A DNA stretch of 64,000 nt. It comes from JBNJFY01 sp051747265. GTDB lineage: Bacteria; Bacteroidota; Rhodothermia; Balneolales; Balneolaceae. The notes below the pieces were generated by a model. It was not told the origin of the DNA, did not search any database, and saw nothing but the letters and a program-made list of their open reading frames with translations. Of this stretch, positions 43,442 to 52,990 are shown piece by piece (within the stretch, counting starts at the first letter, position 1; each line of letters begins with the position of its first letter). Position numbers and translations under genes: made by a program. The stretch is taken from positions 62,001 through 126,000 of the forward strand of contig JBNJFY010000008.1 of the NCBI GenBank assembly GCA_051747265.1, given 5' to 3'.

Positions 43442-44242
43442 ATGCAAGATCCATTTAAACAATCATTTACACTGGGCGATACCGATGTCGAGATATCCAT
43501 CGATGCGCTGGTAGCACTGGCCAAGCAGGCCGGATCTGCCATTTTGGAATTCTACACCGATGATATGGATGTGGAGACGAAGGCTGATAATTCTCCGCTC
43601 ACCAAGGCTGATTTGGCTTCTCATGAGGTGATCATGAAGGGGCTCCAGCAGATGACCCCGGAGATCCCCATTATCTCGGAAGAGGGAGGTCTGGCCGATT
43701 ATGAGGAGCGCAAAGATTGGAAGCAGTTCTGGATTGTAGACCCTTTGGATGGAACCAAAGAGTTTATCAAACGCAATGGAGAATTTACGGTGAATATCGC
43801 CTTGGTTGCGGATGGTGATCCTGTTTTGGGCGTTGTGTATATTCCCGCGCAGGAGATTACCTATCTGGGAGCATCCGGACTGGGATCCTTTAAGCAGGAA
43901 AATGAAGATCAGCCAGAGCGGATTATTTCCCGGTTGGCCGATAAGAGTCAGCCGCTCAAGGTGATGTGCAGTCGTTCGCACAAGTCGGATTCTTTATCGG
44001 AACAATTAGCCGAAAAAGGACTGCAAGTGGGAGAAACAGTTCCCGCAGGGAGCTCTCTGAAATTTTGTCTGGTCGCCGATGGTACCGCTGATATTTATCC
44101 ACGCATGGGTCCGACTATGGAATGGGATGTGGCCGCAGGCGATGCCGTATATCGCTACTCCGCCGAGCAAGGCGCGCATCCATCCCCCTTGCAATACAAC
44201 AAAGAAGACCTGCTCAACAGTGGGTTTATGATTGGAATATAG
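43442..44242 (+). CDS. cysQ: 3'(2'),5'-bisphosphate nucleotidase CysQ
   Basis: The 266-residue protein is an inositol-monophosphatase-fold enzyme. Metal-binding motifs are E80/E81 in IISEEGG, D100-P-L-D103-G-T in WIVDPLDGTKEF, and MEWDVAAGDAV near the C-terminus. CysQ hydrolyses PAP, the by-product of PAPS-dependent reactions, to AMP, relieving inhibition of sulfotransferases and PAPS reductase. Its place between the sulfate permease and cysC supports this over other inositol-phosphatase functions. The TAG stop is followed directly by a heptad repeat. Confidence 0.95.
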   Translation: MQDPFKQSFTLGDTDVEISIDALVALAKQAGSAILEFYTDDMDVETKADNSPLTKADLASHEVIMKGLQQMTPEIPIISEEGGLADYEERKDWKQFWIVDPLDGTKEFIKRNGEFTVNIALVADGDPVLGVVYIPAQEITYLGASGLGSFKQENEDQPERIISRLADKSQPLKVMCSRSHKSDSLSEQLAEKGLQVGETVPAGSSLKFCLVADGTADIYPRMGPTMEWDVAAGDAVYRYSAEQGAHPSPLQYNKEDLLNSGFMIGI

Positions 44243-44243
44243 T

Positions 44244-44322
44244 ACGACGGACCACTGACGTCAGACGACACAGTCTATCGGTGGTGGGTGATCTGTCGTC
44301 TGTGGTCCGACGTCGGTCGTCG
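44244..44322. repeat. Small inverted heptad element between cysQ and cysC
   Basis: The left arm (44244-44271) has units CGACGGA, CCACTGA, CGTCAGA and CGACACA. The right arm (44292-44322) has TGTCGTC, TGTGGTC, CGACGTC and GGTCGTC, roughly its reverse complement. About 20 bp lie between. It starts 1-2 bp after the cysQ stop codon. Confidence 0.78.
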
Positions 44323-44359
44323 AACTATAGCAAGAAACTTTCAAAATAGTATCTAGAAG

Positions 44360-44902
44360 ATGTCAAACATCGAAATCGAAGTACCTGAAAATCTAAAACC
44401 CACGGTGTTGTGGTTTACCGGGCTGTCCGGATCGGGCAAGAGCACCATCAGTGAGAAACTGTTCACGCTGTTGGATGAGGCGGGCTATCGCACCGAGCAC
44501 CTGGATGGGGATGCCATTCGGGAAGTGTTTCCCAAGACGGGATTCAGCAAGGAAGAGCGGAATCAGCACATTAAGCGGGTGGGCTATGTGGCCAGTCGGC
44601 TGCAGCATCATGGCGTTTTTGTGATCGGTTCCTTTGTATCCCCATATAAAAGTGCGCGAAATTTCGTCCGAGACCTGTGCGACGATTTCGTGGAGATCTA
44701 CATTTCCACTCCGCTGGAAGTGTGCGAGAACCGCGATGTAAAGGGCCTCTACGAAAAAGCCCGCGCCGGCGAAATCAAACAATTCACCGGCATCGACGAT
44801 CCCTACGAAGCCCCTGAAAACCCCGAACTGAACATCGACACCACGGATATTTCGGTAGATGAGGCGATTGAGGAGATCCTCGAATTCTTAGCGAATCGCT
44901 AG
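44360..44902 (+). CDS. cysC: Adenylylsulfate (APS) kinase
   Basis: The 180-residue protein has a P-loop GLSGSGKST (residues 21-29) and the APS kinase motifs DGDAIRE, FSKEERNQHIKRVGYVA, CENRDVKGLYEKARAGEIKQ and FTGIDDPYEAPENPE. It phosphorylates APS to PAPS, the sulfate donor. It is a stand-alone CysC rather than a CysNC fusion. It lies downstream of cysQ and upstream of cysDN, separated from each by heptad repeat elements. Confidence 0.97.
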   Translation: MSNIEIEVPENLKPTVLWFTGLSGSGKSTISEKLFTLLDEAGYRTEHLDGDAIREVFPKTGFSKEERNQHIKRVGYVASRLQHHGVFVIGSFVSPYKSARNFVRDLCDDFVEIYISTPLEVCENRDVKGLYEKARAGEIKQFTGIDDPYEAPENPELNIDTTDISVDEAIEEILEFLANR

Positions 44903-44946
44903 GTGGGTATCGATCATGAGCCTCTGCGGAAGGAAGTTAGACTATT

Positions 44947-45520
44947 GACGACTGACGACTGACGACGGACGACCGTCGTCAGAGCTCTGAGTAGTAATAG
45001 CTGAATGAGTACATTATGGCGTTCAAATTTGAGAAGTTAGAGATTTGGCAGTTTTCAGTTGAACTAACGGATATGGTTTATGCCATTACGGAACAGTTAC
45101 CGGATACAGAAAGGTTTAATTTGAAATCCCAGATACAACGAGCGGCGACTTCGGTATCGCTAAATATCGCAGAAGGCTCAACGGGTCATACAGATGCACA
45201 GCAAGTCCGATTTCTAAGCTATGCCAATCGCTCGGTTATCGAAGTCGTTGCTTGTATCAAGTTAATGGTGCGTCGTAATTATATCGCAAAAGAACAATTT
45301 GAGGAAGTTTATGAGTTTTGTGATCGACTATCGATGAAAATTCAAGCCATGAGAAAACATTTAGATCCGAACAAGTCGTGGGTTCGGGAAGATGAGGTAA
45401 TGTTTCGGACGCCAGATGATTGACTGCAAGCCACGGATAGACCGTCGTCCGACGTCAGTCGTCCGTGGTCGATGGTCGATAGTCGATAGTCCGTGGTCGA
45501 TGGTCAATCGTCAGTCGTCA
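44947..45520. repeat. Inverted heptad element enclosing a four-helix-bundle gene
   Basis: The left arm (44947-44982) has GACGACT, GACGACT, GACGACG and GACGACC units. The right arm (45440-45520) has period-7 units of the opposite orientation (CGTCGTC, GTCAGTC, GGTCGAT, AGTCGAT and similar), ending TCAGTCGTCA. The gene at 45016-45423 lies between. The element separates cysC from cysD, which are normally close. Confidence 0.85.
45016..45423 (+). CDS. Four-helix-bundle protein (S23 / 23S rRNA intervening-sequence protein family)
   Basis: The 135-residue protein shows the family's features: FEKLEIWQFSVELTDMVY at the N-terminus, LKSQIQRAATSVSLNIAEG with the RAA-x-S-x-x-x-N-I-A-E-G core (residues 48-59), FLSYANRSVIEVVACIKL, and a final basic helix. 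Members form pentameric four-helix bundles. They are encoded in the intervening sequences of 23S rRNA in Leptospira and others, and the related Avd protein assists diversity-generating retroelements. No reverse transcriptase is in the window. The gene is enclosed by inverted heptad arrays and interrupts the sulfate-assimilation operon, so it looks like cargo of an inserted element. Its biochemical role is unknown. Confidence 0.9.
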   Translation: MAFKFEKLEIWQFSVELTDMVYAITEQLPDTERFNLKSQIQRAATSVSLNIAEGSTGHTDAQQVRFLSYANRSVIEVVACIKLMVRRNYIAKEQFEEVYEFCDRLSMKIQAMRKHLDPNKSWVREDEVMFRTPDD

Positions 45521-45574
45521 CCCAAACCAATTACAAGAAAGTACAAAGCTAATACACAACTACGAAGTAACAAT

Positions 45575-46480
45575 ATGCGCTCATACAAGCTCACACACTT
45601 AAAGCAGCTGGAATCGGAGGCGATCTTCATTATGCGTGAAGTGGCCGCCCAGTTTGAGAAGCCCGTACTGATGTTCTCTGGTGGAAAAGACTCCATAACC
45701 ATGGCTCGAATTGCTCAAAAAGCCTTCTGGCCAGGCAAAATTCCGTTTCCATTCCTACATGTCGATACCGGGCACAACTTCGATGAAACCATCGAATTCC
45801 GCGATCAACTGATGGAAGAACTGGGCGTGGAGCTGATTGTTGCGCACGTGCAAGACGCCATCGACGAAGGACGCGTCAAGGAAGAAAAAGGGCCCAACGC
45901 CAGCCGCAACAAACTGCAAATTCCCACCCTATTGGAAGCCCTCGAAGAGCACGGATTTGACGCCGCCTTCGGTGGCGCCCGACGTGACGAAGAAAAAGCG
46001 CGGGCCAAAGAGCGATTCTTCTCCCACCGAGATGACTTCGGTCAGTGGGATCCCAAGAATCAGCGTCCCGAGTTATGGAACCTGTTTAATGGGCGCAAAG
46101 AGATGGGCGAGCACTTCCGCATTTTCCCACTCAGCAACTGGACCGAAATGGACGTCTGGCAGTACATCGCGCTGGAAGACATTGATATCCCCAGTCTGTA
46201 TTTGGCTCATGAGCGAGAAGTAGTCGAACGCGATGGCACCTATCTAGCCAAGTCCGAATACATTAGCCTGATGGAAGACGAAGAGTATGAGACCAAAACC
46301 GTTCGCTTCCGTACCATTGGCGATATGACCTGTACCGGAGCCGTACTATCCGATGCCGACAGCATGGGCGAGATCATCAACGAAGTGGCCTCCGCACGCA
46401 TCACCGAACGCGGCAACCGCACCGATGACAAACGCGCCGAAGCCGCCATGGAAGAACGCAAAAAGCAGGGGTATTTCTAG
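45575..46480 (+). CDS. cysD: Sulfate adenylyltransferase small subunit
   Basis: ATG 45575 (MRSYKLTHLKQLESEAIFIM) gives 301 residues, the usual CysD length; the frame upstream of it runs through repeat sequence and is not coding. The PP-loop motif is MFSGGKDSITM (about residues 29-39). Other conserved parts are HVDTGHNFDETIEFRD, AFGGARRDEEKARAKER, FPLSNWTEMDVWQYI and MTCTGAV. CysD adenylylates sulfate to APS with energy from GTP hydrolysis by CysN. The TAG stop is immediately followed by a perfect heptad array. Confidence 0.96.
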   Translation: MRSYKLTHLKQLESEAIFIMREVAAQFEKPVLMFSGGKDSITMARIAQKAFWPGKIPFPFLHVDTGHNFDETIEFRDQLMEELGVELIVAHVQDAIDEGRVKEEKGPNASRNKLQIPTLLEALEEHGFDAAFGGARRDEEKARAKERFFSHRDDFGQWDPKNQRPELWNLFNGRKEMGEHFRIFPLSNWTEMDVWQYIALEDIDIPSLYLAHEREVVERDGTYLAKSEYISLMEDEEYETKTVRFRTIGDMTCTGAVLSDADSMGEIINEVASARITERGNRTDDKRAEAAMEERKKQGYF

Positions 46481-46583
46481 ACGACGGACGACGGACGACG
46501 GACGACGGACGACGGACCACGGACCACGGACCACGGACCACGGACCACGGACGGCGGTCGTCTGTCGTCGGATGTCAGTCGTC
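46481..46583. repeat. Heptad array between cysD and cysN
   Basis: Five perfect ACGACGG units (46481-46515) are followed by five perfect ACCACGG units (46516-46550), one ACGGCGG, and an inverted tail TCGTCTG, TCGTCGG, ATGTCAG, TCGTC (46558-46583). The array begins at the base after the cysD stop codon. Perfect copy runs suggest recent expansion. Confidence 0.93.
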
Positions 46584-46633
46584 AATAATCTAAGGCAAAC
46601 AAATTGAATAAAGTGACTAGATCAACTAACAAC

Positions 46634-47902
<1,269 letters not shown>

Positions 47903-48086
47903 TGTGATGTAGAAGTGTTATTGATATGTCAATCAATCCTGAATTTATAAGCTATTACAAGTGAAATAATTTCAAATGCACTTTTAATTCTTATATATTC
48001 AGCATTTTGCAGAAAGGCTCTCGTTAGCGATTTCAGTAATTCCAATACGAATAAATCAAACTTAACATACCATCTAGGGAAGTCGG

Positions 48087-49058
48087 TTGAAATCCAACAA
48101 ACAAGCTAATAAAAAAAAACGCGTATTAATTACTGGTGGTGCCGGATTCTTAGGTTCACATCTGTGTGATCGGTATACTGATGAAGGTTGGCAGGTTATT
48201 TGTATGGATAATCTCTCCACTGGATCGACTGACAATATTAAGCATTTAATAGGAAAAGATAGTTTTCAGTTCATTAATTATGATGTTACTGAATATCTCT
48301 ATGTCCCTGGCGATTTGGATTTGATTTTACATTTTGCTTCTCCTGCATCCCCTATCGATTATTTGGAAATGCCTATTCAAACGTTAAAGGTGGGGTCCTT
48401 GGGCACCCATAAAACGCTTGGATTGGCTAAGAGTAAAAACGCTCGATTTCTATTGGCTTCGACGAGCGAAGTGTATGGTGATCCATTGATTCATCCTCAA
48501 AAAGAAGATTATTGGGGAAATGTGAATCCTATTGGATACAGAGGAGTCTACGATGAAGCTAAACGTTTTGCCGAGGCGATGACTATGGCCTATCACCGTT
48601 ATCATGGGGTGGAAACCCGAATTGTACGTATATTTAACACTTATGGTGCACGGATGCGCATCGATGATGGACGTGCTTTACCTACCTTTATGAATCAGGC
48701 GTTGCAAGGAGATGATTTAACAGTATTTGGTGACGGCTCACAAACACGCTCCTTTACCTATGTGGATGATCTGATTGATGGGATCTACCGTTTATCACAA
48801 TCTGATGAGGTGGAACCGGTAAATATTGGGAATCCACAGGAGATCAGTATTAAGGAATTTGCTGAGGAAATCATTGCTTTAACAGGCAGTGATAGTAAAA
48901 TAATCTATAAAGAATTGCCAAAAGATGATCCACAGGTCCGACAACCGGATGTGAATAAGGCGAAAGCGGTGCTTGATTGGCAACCAAATGTAGATCGTGC
49001 GGAAGGTTTGCAAAAGACGCTGGAGTATTTTAAATCCAAAATTACAATCAGTGTTTAG
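48087..49058 (+). CDS. UDP-glucuronate decarboxylase-like NAD-dependent epimerase/dehydratase
   Basis: The 323-residue SDR-family protein has the NAD-binding motif GGAGFLG (17-23), the STSEVYG segment (125-131) and the catalytic Y155-x-x-x-K159 in [12 protein letters not shown]. The words [28 protein letters not shown] and [16 protein letters not shown] match UDP-glucuronic acid decarboxylases (UDP-xylose synthase) better than RmlB. The start is TTG 48087, supported by AGGGAAG upstream; no ATG is nearby. It begins the polysaccharide locus and would supply UDP-xylose or the 4-keto intermediate. Confidence 0.85.
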   Translation: MKSNKQANKKKRVLITGGAGFLGSHLCDRYTDEGWQVICMDNLSTGSTDNIKHLIGKDSFQFINYDVTEYLYVPGDLDLILHFASPASPIDYLEMPIQTLKVGSLGTHKTLGLAKSKNARFLLASTSEVYGDPLIHPQKEDYWGNVNPIGYRGVYDEAKRFAEAMTMAYHRYHGVETRIVRIFNTYGARMRIDDGRALPTFMNQALQGDDLTVFGDGSQTRSFTYVDDLIDGIYRLSQSDEVEPVNIGNPQEISIKEFAEEIIALTGSDSKIIYKELPKDDPQVRQPDVNKAKAVLDWQPNVDRAEGLQKTLEYFKSKITISV

Positions 49059-49158
49059 GGATTTGGTTTTGGATTTTAATGACTTAACCGACGATTACTT
49101 GTAACCGAAAACCAATTTAGAATTGTCCGACGAGTCAACAAACAACGAAGAATTGAAT

Positions 49159-50310
49159 ATGCCTCAACAACGCCCCGAAGATTTTCCGTTCCAGGAATAT
49201 CGCCTAGTACCAGTGGAAGAACGGGAAGAGGTACAAGATAGAGACCCGGCGCTTAATTTGATTGAACTGTTCAGATATATCTGGCTGAAACGGGATATCA
49301 TCTATAAATTTACGGTGGCAGGTATTATTCTTGGGCTGGCCATTGCTTTTTTAAGTCCCAAGGAATACGAAAGTGGAGCCACCTTGGTTCCTGAATCCCA
49401 GAATACGGATAATGGGGCAGGTAGGTTACTCCAACAATATGGTGGTCTATTGGGTTTTAACGGTGGTTCAAGCCATAAAGGCGGAGTTTTGTCACCCATG
49501 CTTTATCCCCAGATCGTACAGAGCCTTCCTTTCCAGCTGGAATTGCTGAATACCGAAGTAGAATTTACGAGATTTGGCACCACAACTAACGTGTATACTT
49601 TTTTTGACGAAGTATATACACCTTCTCTGTTCTATTATGTGAAGGGGTACACTATTGGCCTTCCCGGTAAAATTATTGGCCTTCTTAAAGAGAAAGCCGA
49701 TCCCAGACCATTACCTCATGGCTTTGTTGTGGATTCGGTGATATCAGTAACTAAAAAACAACAGGATATTATAGAAGAGATCAGTGAACGAGTTTCTGTT
49801 TCGCTCTCGCAAGAAACCGGAGTCATCAATTTGAAGGTAACCATGCCCGACCCCAATGCCGCGGCCCAACTAGCCAAGACAAGCATTGAGGTAATGAGAG
49901 AGTATGTCACTAGTTATCGAACCCGAAAAGCAGAAGAAAATTTACGATATGCGCGCCAGCAAATGGATATGGCTAAAAAAGAGTTTCAAGATGTACAAGA
50001 ACGCCTTGCTGAATTTCGCGACCGAAATGTGAATCTTAGTAGTGCTCGTGCGGAAACCCAGCTACAACGCTTACAGTCTGAGTACGACTTAGCCTTCAAT
50101 GTGTACAAAACGGTAGCTCAACAGGTAGAAGAAGCAAAACTAAGATTACAGGAAGAAACGCCGGTGGTAAGCGTTATGCAACCGGTACAGGTGCCGGTGA
50201 AGGAGAGTAAGCCTAAGAAAAAGCTAATTGTAATAACGACGACTTTTTTAGGGATATTTATTTCCACATGCTACCTGATTGCTCTTTTTATAAGGGAAAA
50301 AGTTATTTAA
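49159..50310 (+). CDS. Wzz-type chain-length determinant / polysaccharide co-polymerase
   Basis: The product has about 383 residues from ATG 49159 (GAAG upstream); a TTG at 49123 would add 12 residues. The layout is the Wzz type: a cytosolic N-terminus, a transmembrane helix (IIYKFTVAGIILGLAIAFL), a long periplasmic part with coiled coil (EENLRYARQQMDMAKKEF to LQRLQSEYDLAFN), and a C-terminal transmembrane helix (KLIVITTTFLGIFISTCYLI). It has no fused kinase domain. It controls the length of the polysaccharide made by the Wzy polymerase encoded 1.4 kb downstream. Confidence 0.9.
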   Translation: MPQQRPEDFPFQEYRLVPVEEREEVQDRDPALNLIELFRYIWLKRDIIYKFTVAGIILGLAIAFLSPKEYESGATLVPESQNTDNGAGRLLQQYGGLLGFNGGSSHKGGVLSPMLYPQIVQSLPFQLELLNTEVEFTRFGTTTNVYTFFDEVYTPSLFYYVKGYTIGLPGKIIGLLKEKADPRPLPHGFVVDSVISVTKKQQDIIEEISERVSVSLSQETGVINLKVTMPDPNAAAQLAKTSIEVMREYVTSYRTRKAEENLRYARQQMDMAKKEFQDVQERLAEFRDRNVNLSSARAETQLQRLQSEYDLAFNVYKTVAQQVEEAKLRLQEETPVVSVMQPVQVPVKESKPKKKLIVITTTFLGIFISTCYLIALFIREKVI

Positions 50311-50462
50311 AACTTACAGTCTTATTTATATGTTTACCGCATCTTATTCAGAGCATCGCAAAAATGTGAAAAGATGATATCATTATTTAGCCGGGTAACT
50401 TTGTGCTATCTTTCACCACTATTTGAAATGGTTGAAGTCAAGCGTATACCTAAGTGATTAGA

Positions 50463-51680
50463 ATGTTAAGAAAGATAGTTTATGTAATAACGTTACCGGC
50501 TTTATATCTTTTATATGGCCTGTCTGGTTTTGTGCCCCGGGATAAATCGGTTTGGATTTTTGGGTCCTGGAATGGTACACGCTTTGCCGACAACTCCAAA
50601 TGGTTTTATCTTTACTGCAATGCGAAGGAGGATGTCGGATATAAATATATATGGATAAGTAAGTCTCGCCACATCGTACAGAAACTTCGGGAGCATGAGT
50701 ATCAAGCTTACTATTTATATTCGCTTACGGGATTGTATTACTGCCTTCGGGGAGGCGTTTATATCTTCGATTCATATTCAAGAGATATTTCCTATTGGTT
50801 ATCCAGAAATGCGAGAAAAGTGTTGTTGCAGCATGGGGTACCTATTAAAAAAATAGGGCGGGATATCGATAACCCGCACAACTTGATATATAAATGTTAC
50901 CACGGGAACTGGTGGGAACAATTAATATTACGAATTTTGCAACCTTGGTGGGTAGAAACATATGACTTGATACCCGCAACTTCAGAATATTGCTCACAAT
51001 GTTTTAGGTCTGCGTTTGCAGTTGATAAACTAGAAACACCGGTAACCGGTTTTTCCAGAAATGATGTGCTTTTTAATCAATCACTCATAGAGTTACAGAT
51101 CGATAACCACAAGGGAATCAATAATGAGTTTAAAAAGTATGACTCTCTGGTATTGTATATGCCCACGTTTCGAGACACTGACCGAGACAATAGAAAAATT
51201 CCTATCGACTGGAAAAGAATGAACGAGCTGTTCAAAAAGTACAATGCGCTGTTTCTTTTGAAGTTGCACCCTAATGAAAGGTTTGATCTGGACTTGAATG
51301 CCTATTCACATATAGAAAAATTGGCCCCATCTATTGATGTGTATGCTATGTTGAGAGATGTGGATATACTTATTACCGATTATTCATCGATATCTATGGA
51401 TTATATGAATATGGATGGATGCGTATTTTTTTATGTCTATGATAAGGAAGATTATATCACTAAGGACAGATCATTGTACATAGATTTAGATGAGGTGGTA
51501 GGGGCACAGCCTCAAATATACAATTTCGGTGAATTGGACCAGGTAATGAATGCATATTTCGAGAATCCCGATAAATTTGAATTGAATACTCAAGAAGCTT
51601 GTAATAAATATCATGTTTTTAACGACGGGAAAAACTCAAGTAGACTAGCAAAGGAAATTGTTGAGAGATTAATACATTGA
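50463..51680 (+). CDS. CDP-glycerol glycerophosphotransferase family protein, copy 1
   Basis: The product has about 405 residues from ATG 50463 (a GTG at 50454 is possible). After a membrane-contacting N-terminus (PALYLLYGLSGFVP) comes VWIFGSWNGTRFADNSKWFY, then LLQHGVPIKKIGRD, VTGFSRNDVLF, VLYMPTFRDTDRDN, LKLHPNE and DILITDYSSISMDY. This is the Glyphos_transf/TagB-TagF order. Members transfer glycerol phosphate or ribitol phosphate from CDP-polyols. A paralogue is at 57194-58402. Their presence with two TagD-like enzymes implies a glycerophosphate-containing glycan. Confidence 0.88.
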   Translation: MLRKIVYVITLPALYLLYGLSGFVPRDKSVWIFGSWNGTRFADNSKWFYLYCNAKEDVGYKYIWISKSRHIVQKLREHEYQAYYLYSLTGLYYCLRGGVYIFDSYSRDISYWLSRNARKVLLQHGVPIKKIGRDIDNPHNLIYKCYHGNWWEQLILRILQPWWVETYDLIPATSEYCSQCFRSAFAVDKLETPVTGFSRNDVLFNQSLIELQIDNHKGINNEFKKYDSLVLYMPTFRDTDRDNRKIPIDWKRMNELFKKYNALFLLKLHPNERFDLDLNAYSHIEKLAPSIDVYAMLRDVDILITDYSSISMDYMNMDGCVFFYVYDKEDYITKDRSLYIDLDEVVGAQPQIYNFGELDQVMNAYFENPDKFELNTQEACNKYHVFNDGKNSSRLAKEIVERLIH

Positions 51681-52990
51681 GTTCGATTGTACCCATAAGC
51701 AACCTGCCAATTTTAGGAAATGATCCGTTAAGGGATGTGAAATGGATGATTTTGCTCATTCCGTTTTGGTGGATATTGGGTGTTGAGCAGTTTGTATATT
51801 CGATTATACTATCTCTTTGCGCGTTTAAGATTATTGTGCAGAAGGGGAAGGCAGAGGCTGATTACATTGTACTATTGTATCTATTGTTCTTGGCAGTCTA
51901 TGTGTTATCCTTTTTCTATATCGTTGAATCCAAGCGAGTATTAACTTTTGCCAGAAATTTCAGCGCTTACTATTCTGCGGCATTGCTAATGTTTGTGTTC
52001 TATAATGTCAATGTCAGAGAGAATAACGTAACAGGTATTATAAATGCCATAATATTTGTACTCATTTTTTCATCATTTCTGGGTCTTTTGGGAATATTTG
52101 GAATTTTTCGAAGTGAATTTACCTCTGTGATCGGGTATGTTTTGCCCTCATTTATCACTAATACAACTTATGGTGGGTTGATTGCGGAAAGGAATATTGG
52201 GATAAATCAATGGTTTGTAGTAATAGGTAAATATTTTAGACTTTCAGGCTTATTTTTGTTCTCCACGTTCTATGCCAGTACAATCGCGTTAACATTTCCC
52301 CTGTTCTGGTATAAGTTTAAAATGGCCCAGTCTCGAAAAACAAGAATGCTGTTGTTCGTTGCTATTCTTGTGTTATTGTTAAATCTGATATTTACAACTG
52401 GTCGGGTGGCAATGGCCTCATTGATGGCCGGAATGGTCTATATCTATCTGTTTCATCCCGACACGATATCCCGGTACAATAGGCTTATTCTCTTTTCCGT
52501 CGCTTCGATCAGTGTGTTAATAATATCGATGTTATACTTTTGGCAGGAAATCCAATTGATCCTCGACGCTGTTATATACGCCCGTAGTGGTAGTGCCAAC
52601 GCCCGCTTAAATGTTTACATCGCAACTATTAACGGATTTTTAGAACGACCCTTCTTTGGGTGGGGAACCGAGCAGGATATGGCTGGCCTTCGGTATCCCG
52701 CGGGATCACACAGCAACTATTTAGGTTTGTTGTACAAGCAGGGGATATTCGGCTTTCTAATTATGGCAATAATCTATTTATTTAGTTGGCTTAAAATTGC
52801 GAAGAATACACACATTCAAAAACAATTAAAGCGTGGTATTCAGGGCATGTTCATCATAATACTTTTAAATGGTATGACGGATGTTTTAGACCTCGACGCA
52901 ACTACATTCATGATTGCTTGGGTTATTTTGGGGCTTGGTATTTATGGAGGTAAAAACTCAACAAAGTATATACGAGTTACCAATGAATAA
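51677..52990 (+). CDS. O-antigen ligase/polymerase family membrane protein (Wzy-like)
   Basis: The 437-residue protein has about ten to twelve hydrophobic segments and the large periplasmic-loop region with TTGRVAMASLMAGMVYIYLF, then SGSANARLNVYIATINGFLERPFFGWG, then AGSHSNYLGLLYKQGIFGF. This is the Wzy_C/O-antigen ligase signature. It is likely the polymerase of the locus because wzx and wzz are also here. TTG 51677 overlaps the preceding stop as TTGA; an ATG lies 69 bp downstream (51746), inside the first membrane segment. Confidence 0.82.
   Translation: MSSIVPISNLPILGNDPLRDVKWMILLIPFWWILGVEQFVYSIILSLCAFKIIVQKGKAEADYIVLLYLLFLAVYVLSFFYIVESKRVLTFARNFSAYYSAALLMFVFYNVNVRENNVTGIINAIIFVLIFSSFLGLLGIFGIFRSEFTSVIGYVLPSFITNTTYGGLIAERNIGINQWFVVIGKYFRLSGLFLFSTFYASTIALTFPLFWYKFKMAQSRKTRMLLFVAILVLLLNLIFTTGRVAMASLMAGMVYIYLFHPDTISRYNRLILFSVASISVLIISMLYFWQEIQLILDAVIYARSGSANARLNVYIATINGFLERPFFGWGTEQDMAGLRYPAGSHSNYLGLLYKQGIFGFLIMAIIYLFSWLKIAKNTHIQKQLKRGIQGMFIIILLNGMTDVLDLDATTFMIAWVILGLGIYGGKNSTKYIRVTNE

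Noticed and set aside
43463..43981. 172-codon open frame on the minus strand within cysQ
   Set aside because: It is antisense to the metal-binding motifs of CysQ and is explained by base composition.
44947..45520. Diversity-generating retroelement because of the Avd-like four-helix bundle
   Set aside because: No reverse transcriptase, template repeat or variable repeat is visible in the window; the gene fits the wider S23 family.
45416..45574. N-terminal extension of CysD upstream of 45575
   Set aside because: The frame runs through the heptad repeat arm and gives low-complexity residues; ATG 45575 gives the normal CysD length and N-terminus.
46481..46583. CRISPR-like repeat array
   Set aside because: The units are 7 bp with no spacers, the arms are inverted relative to each other and no cas gene is present. 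This is a short tandem repeat and not a CRISPR array.
47903..48086. tRNA gene or riboswitch in the gap before the polysaccharide locus
   Set aside because: No cloverleaf or conserved riboswitch core could be found; the stretch is A+T-rich without strong pairing.
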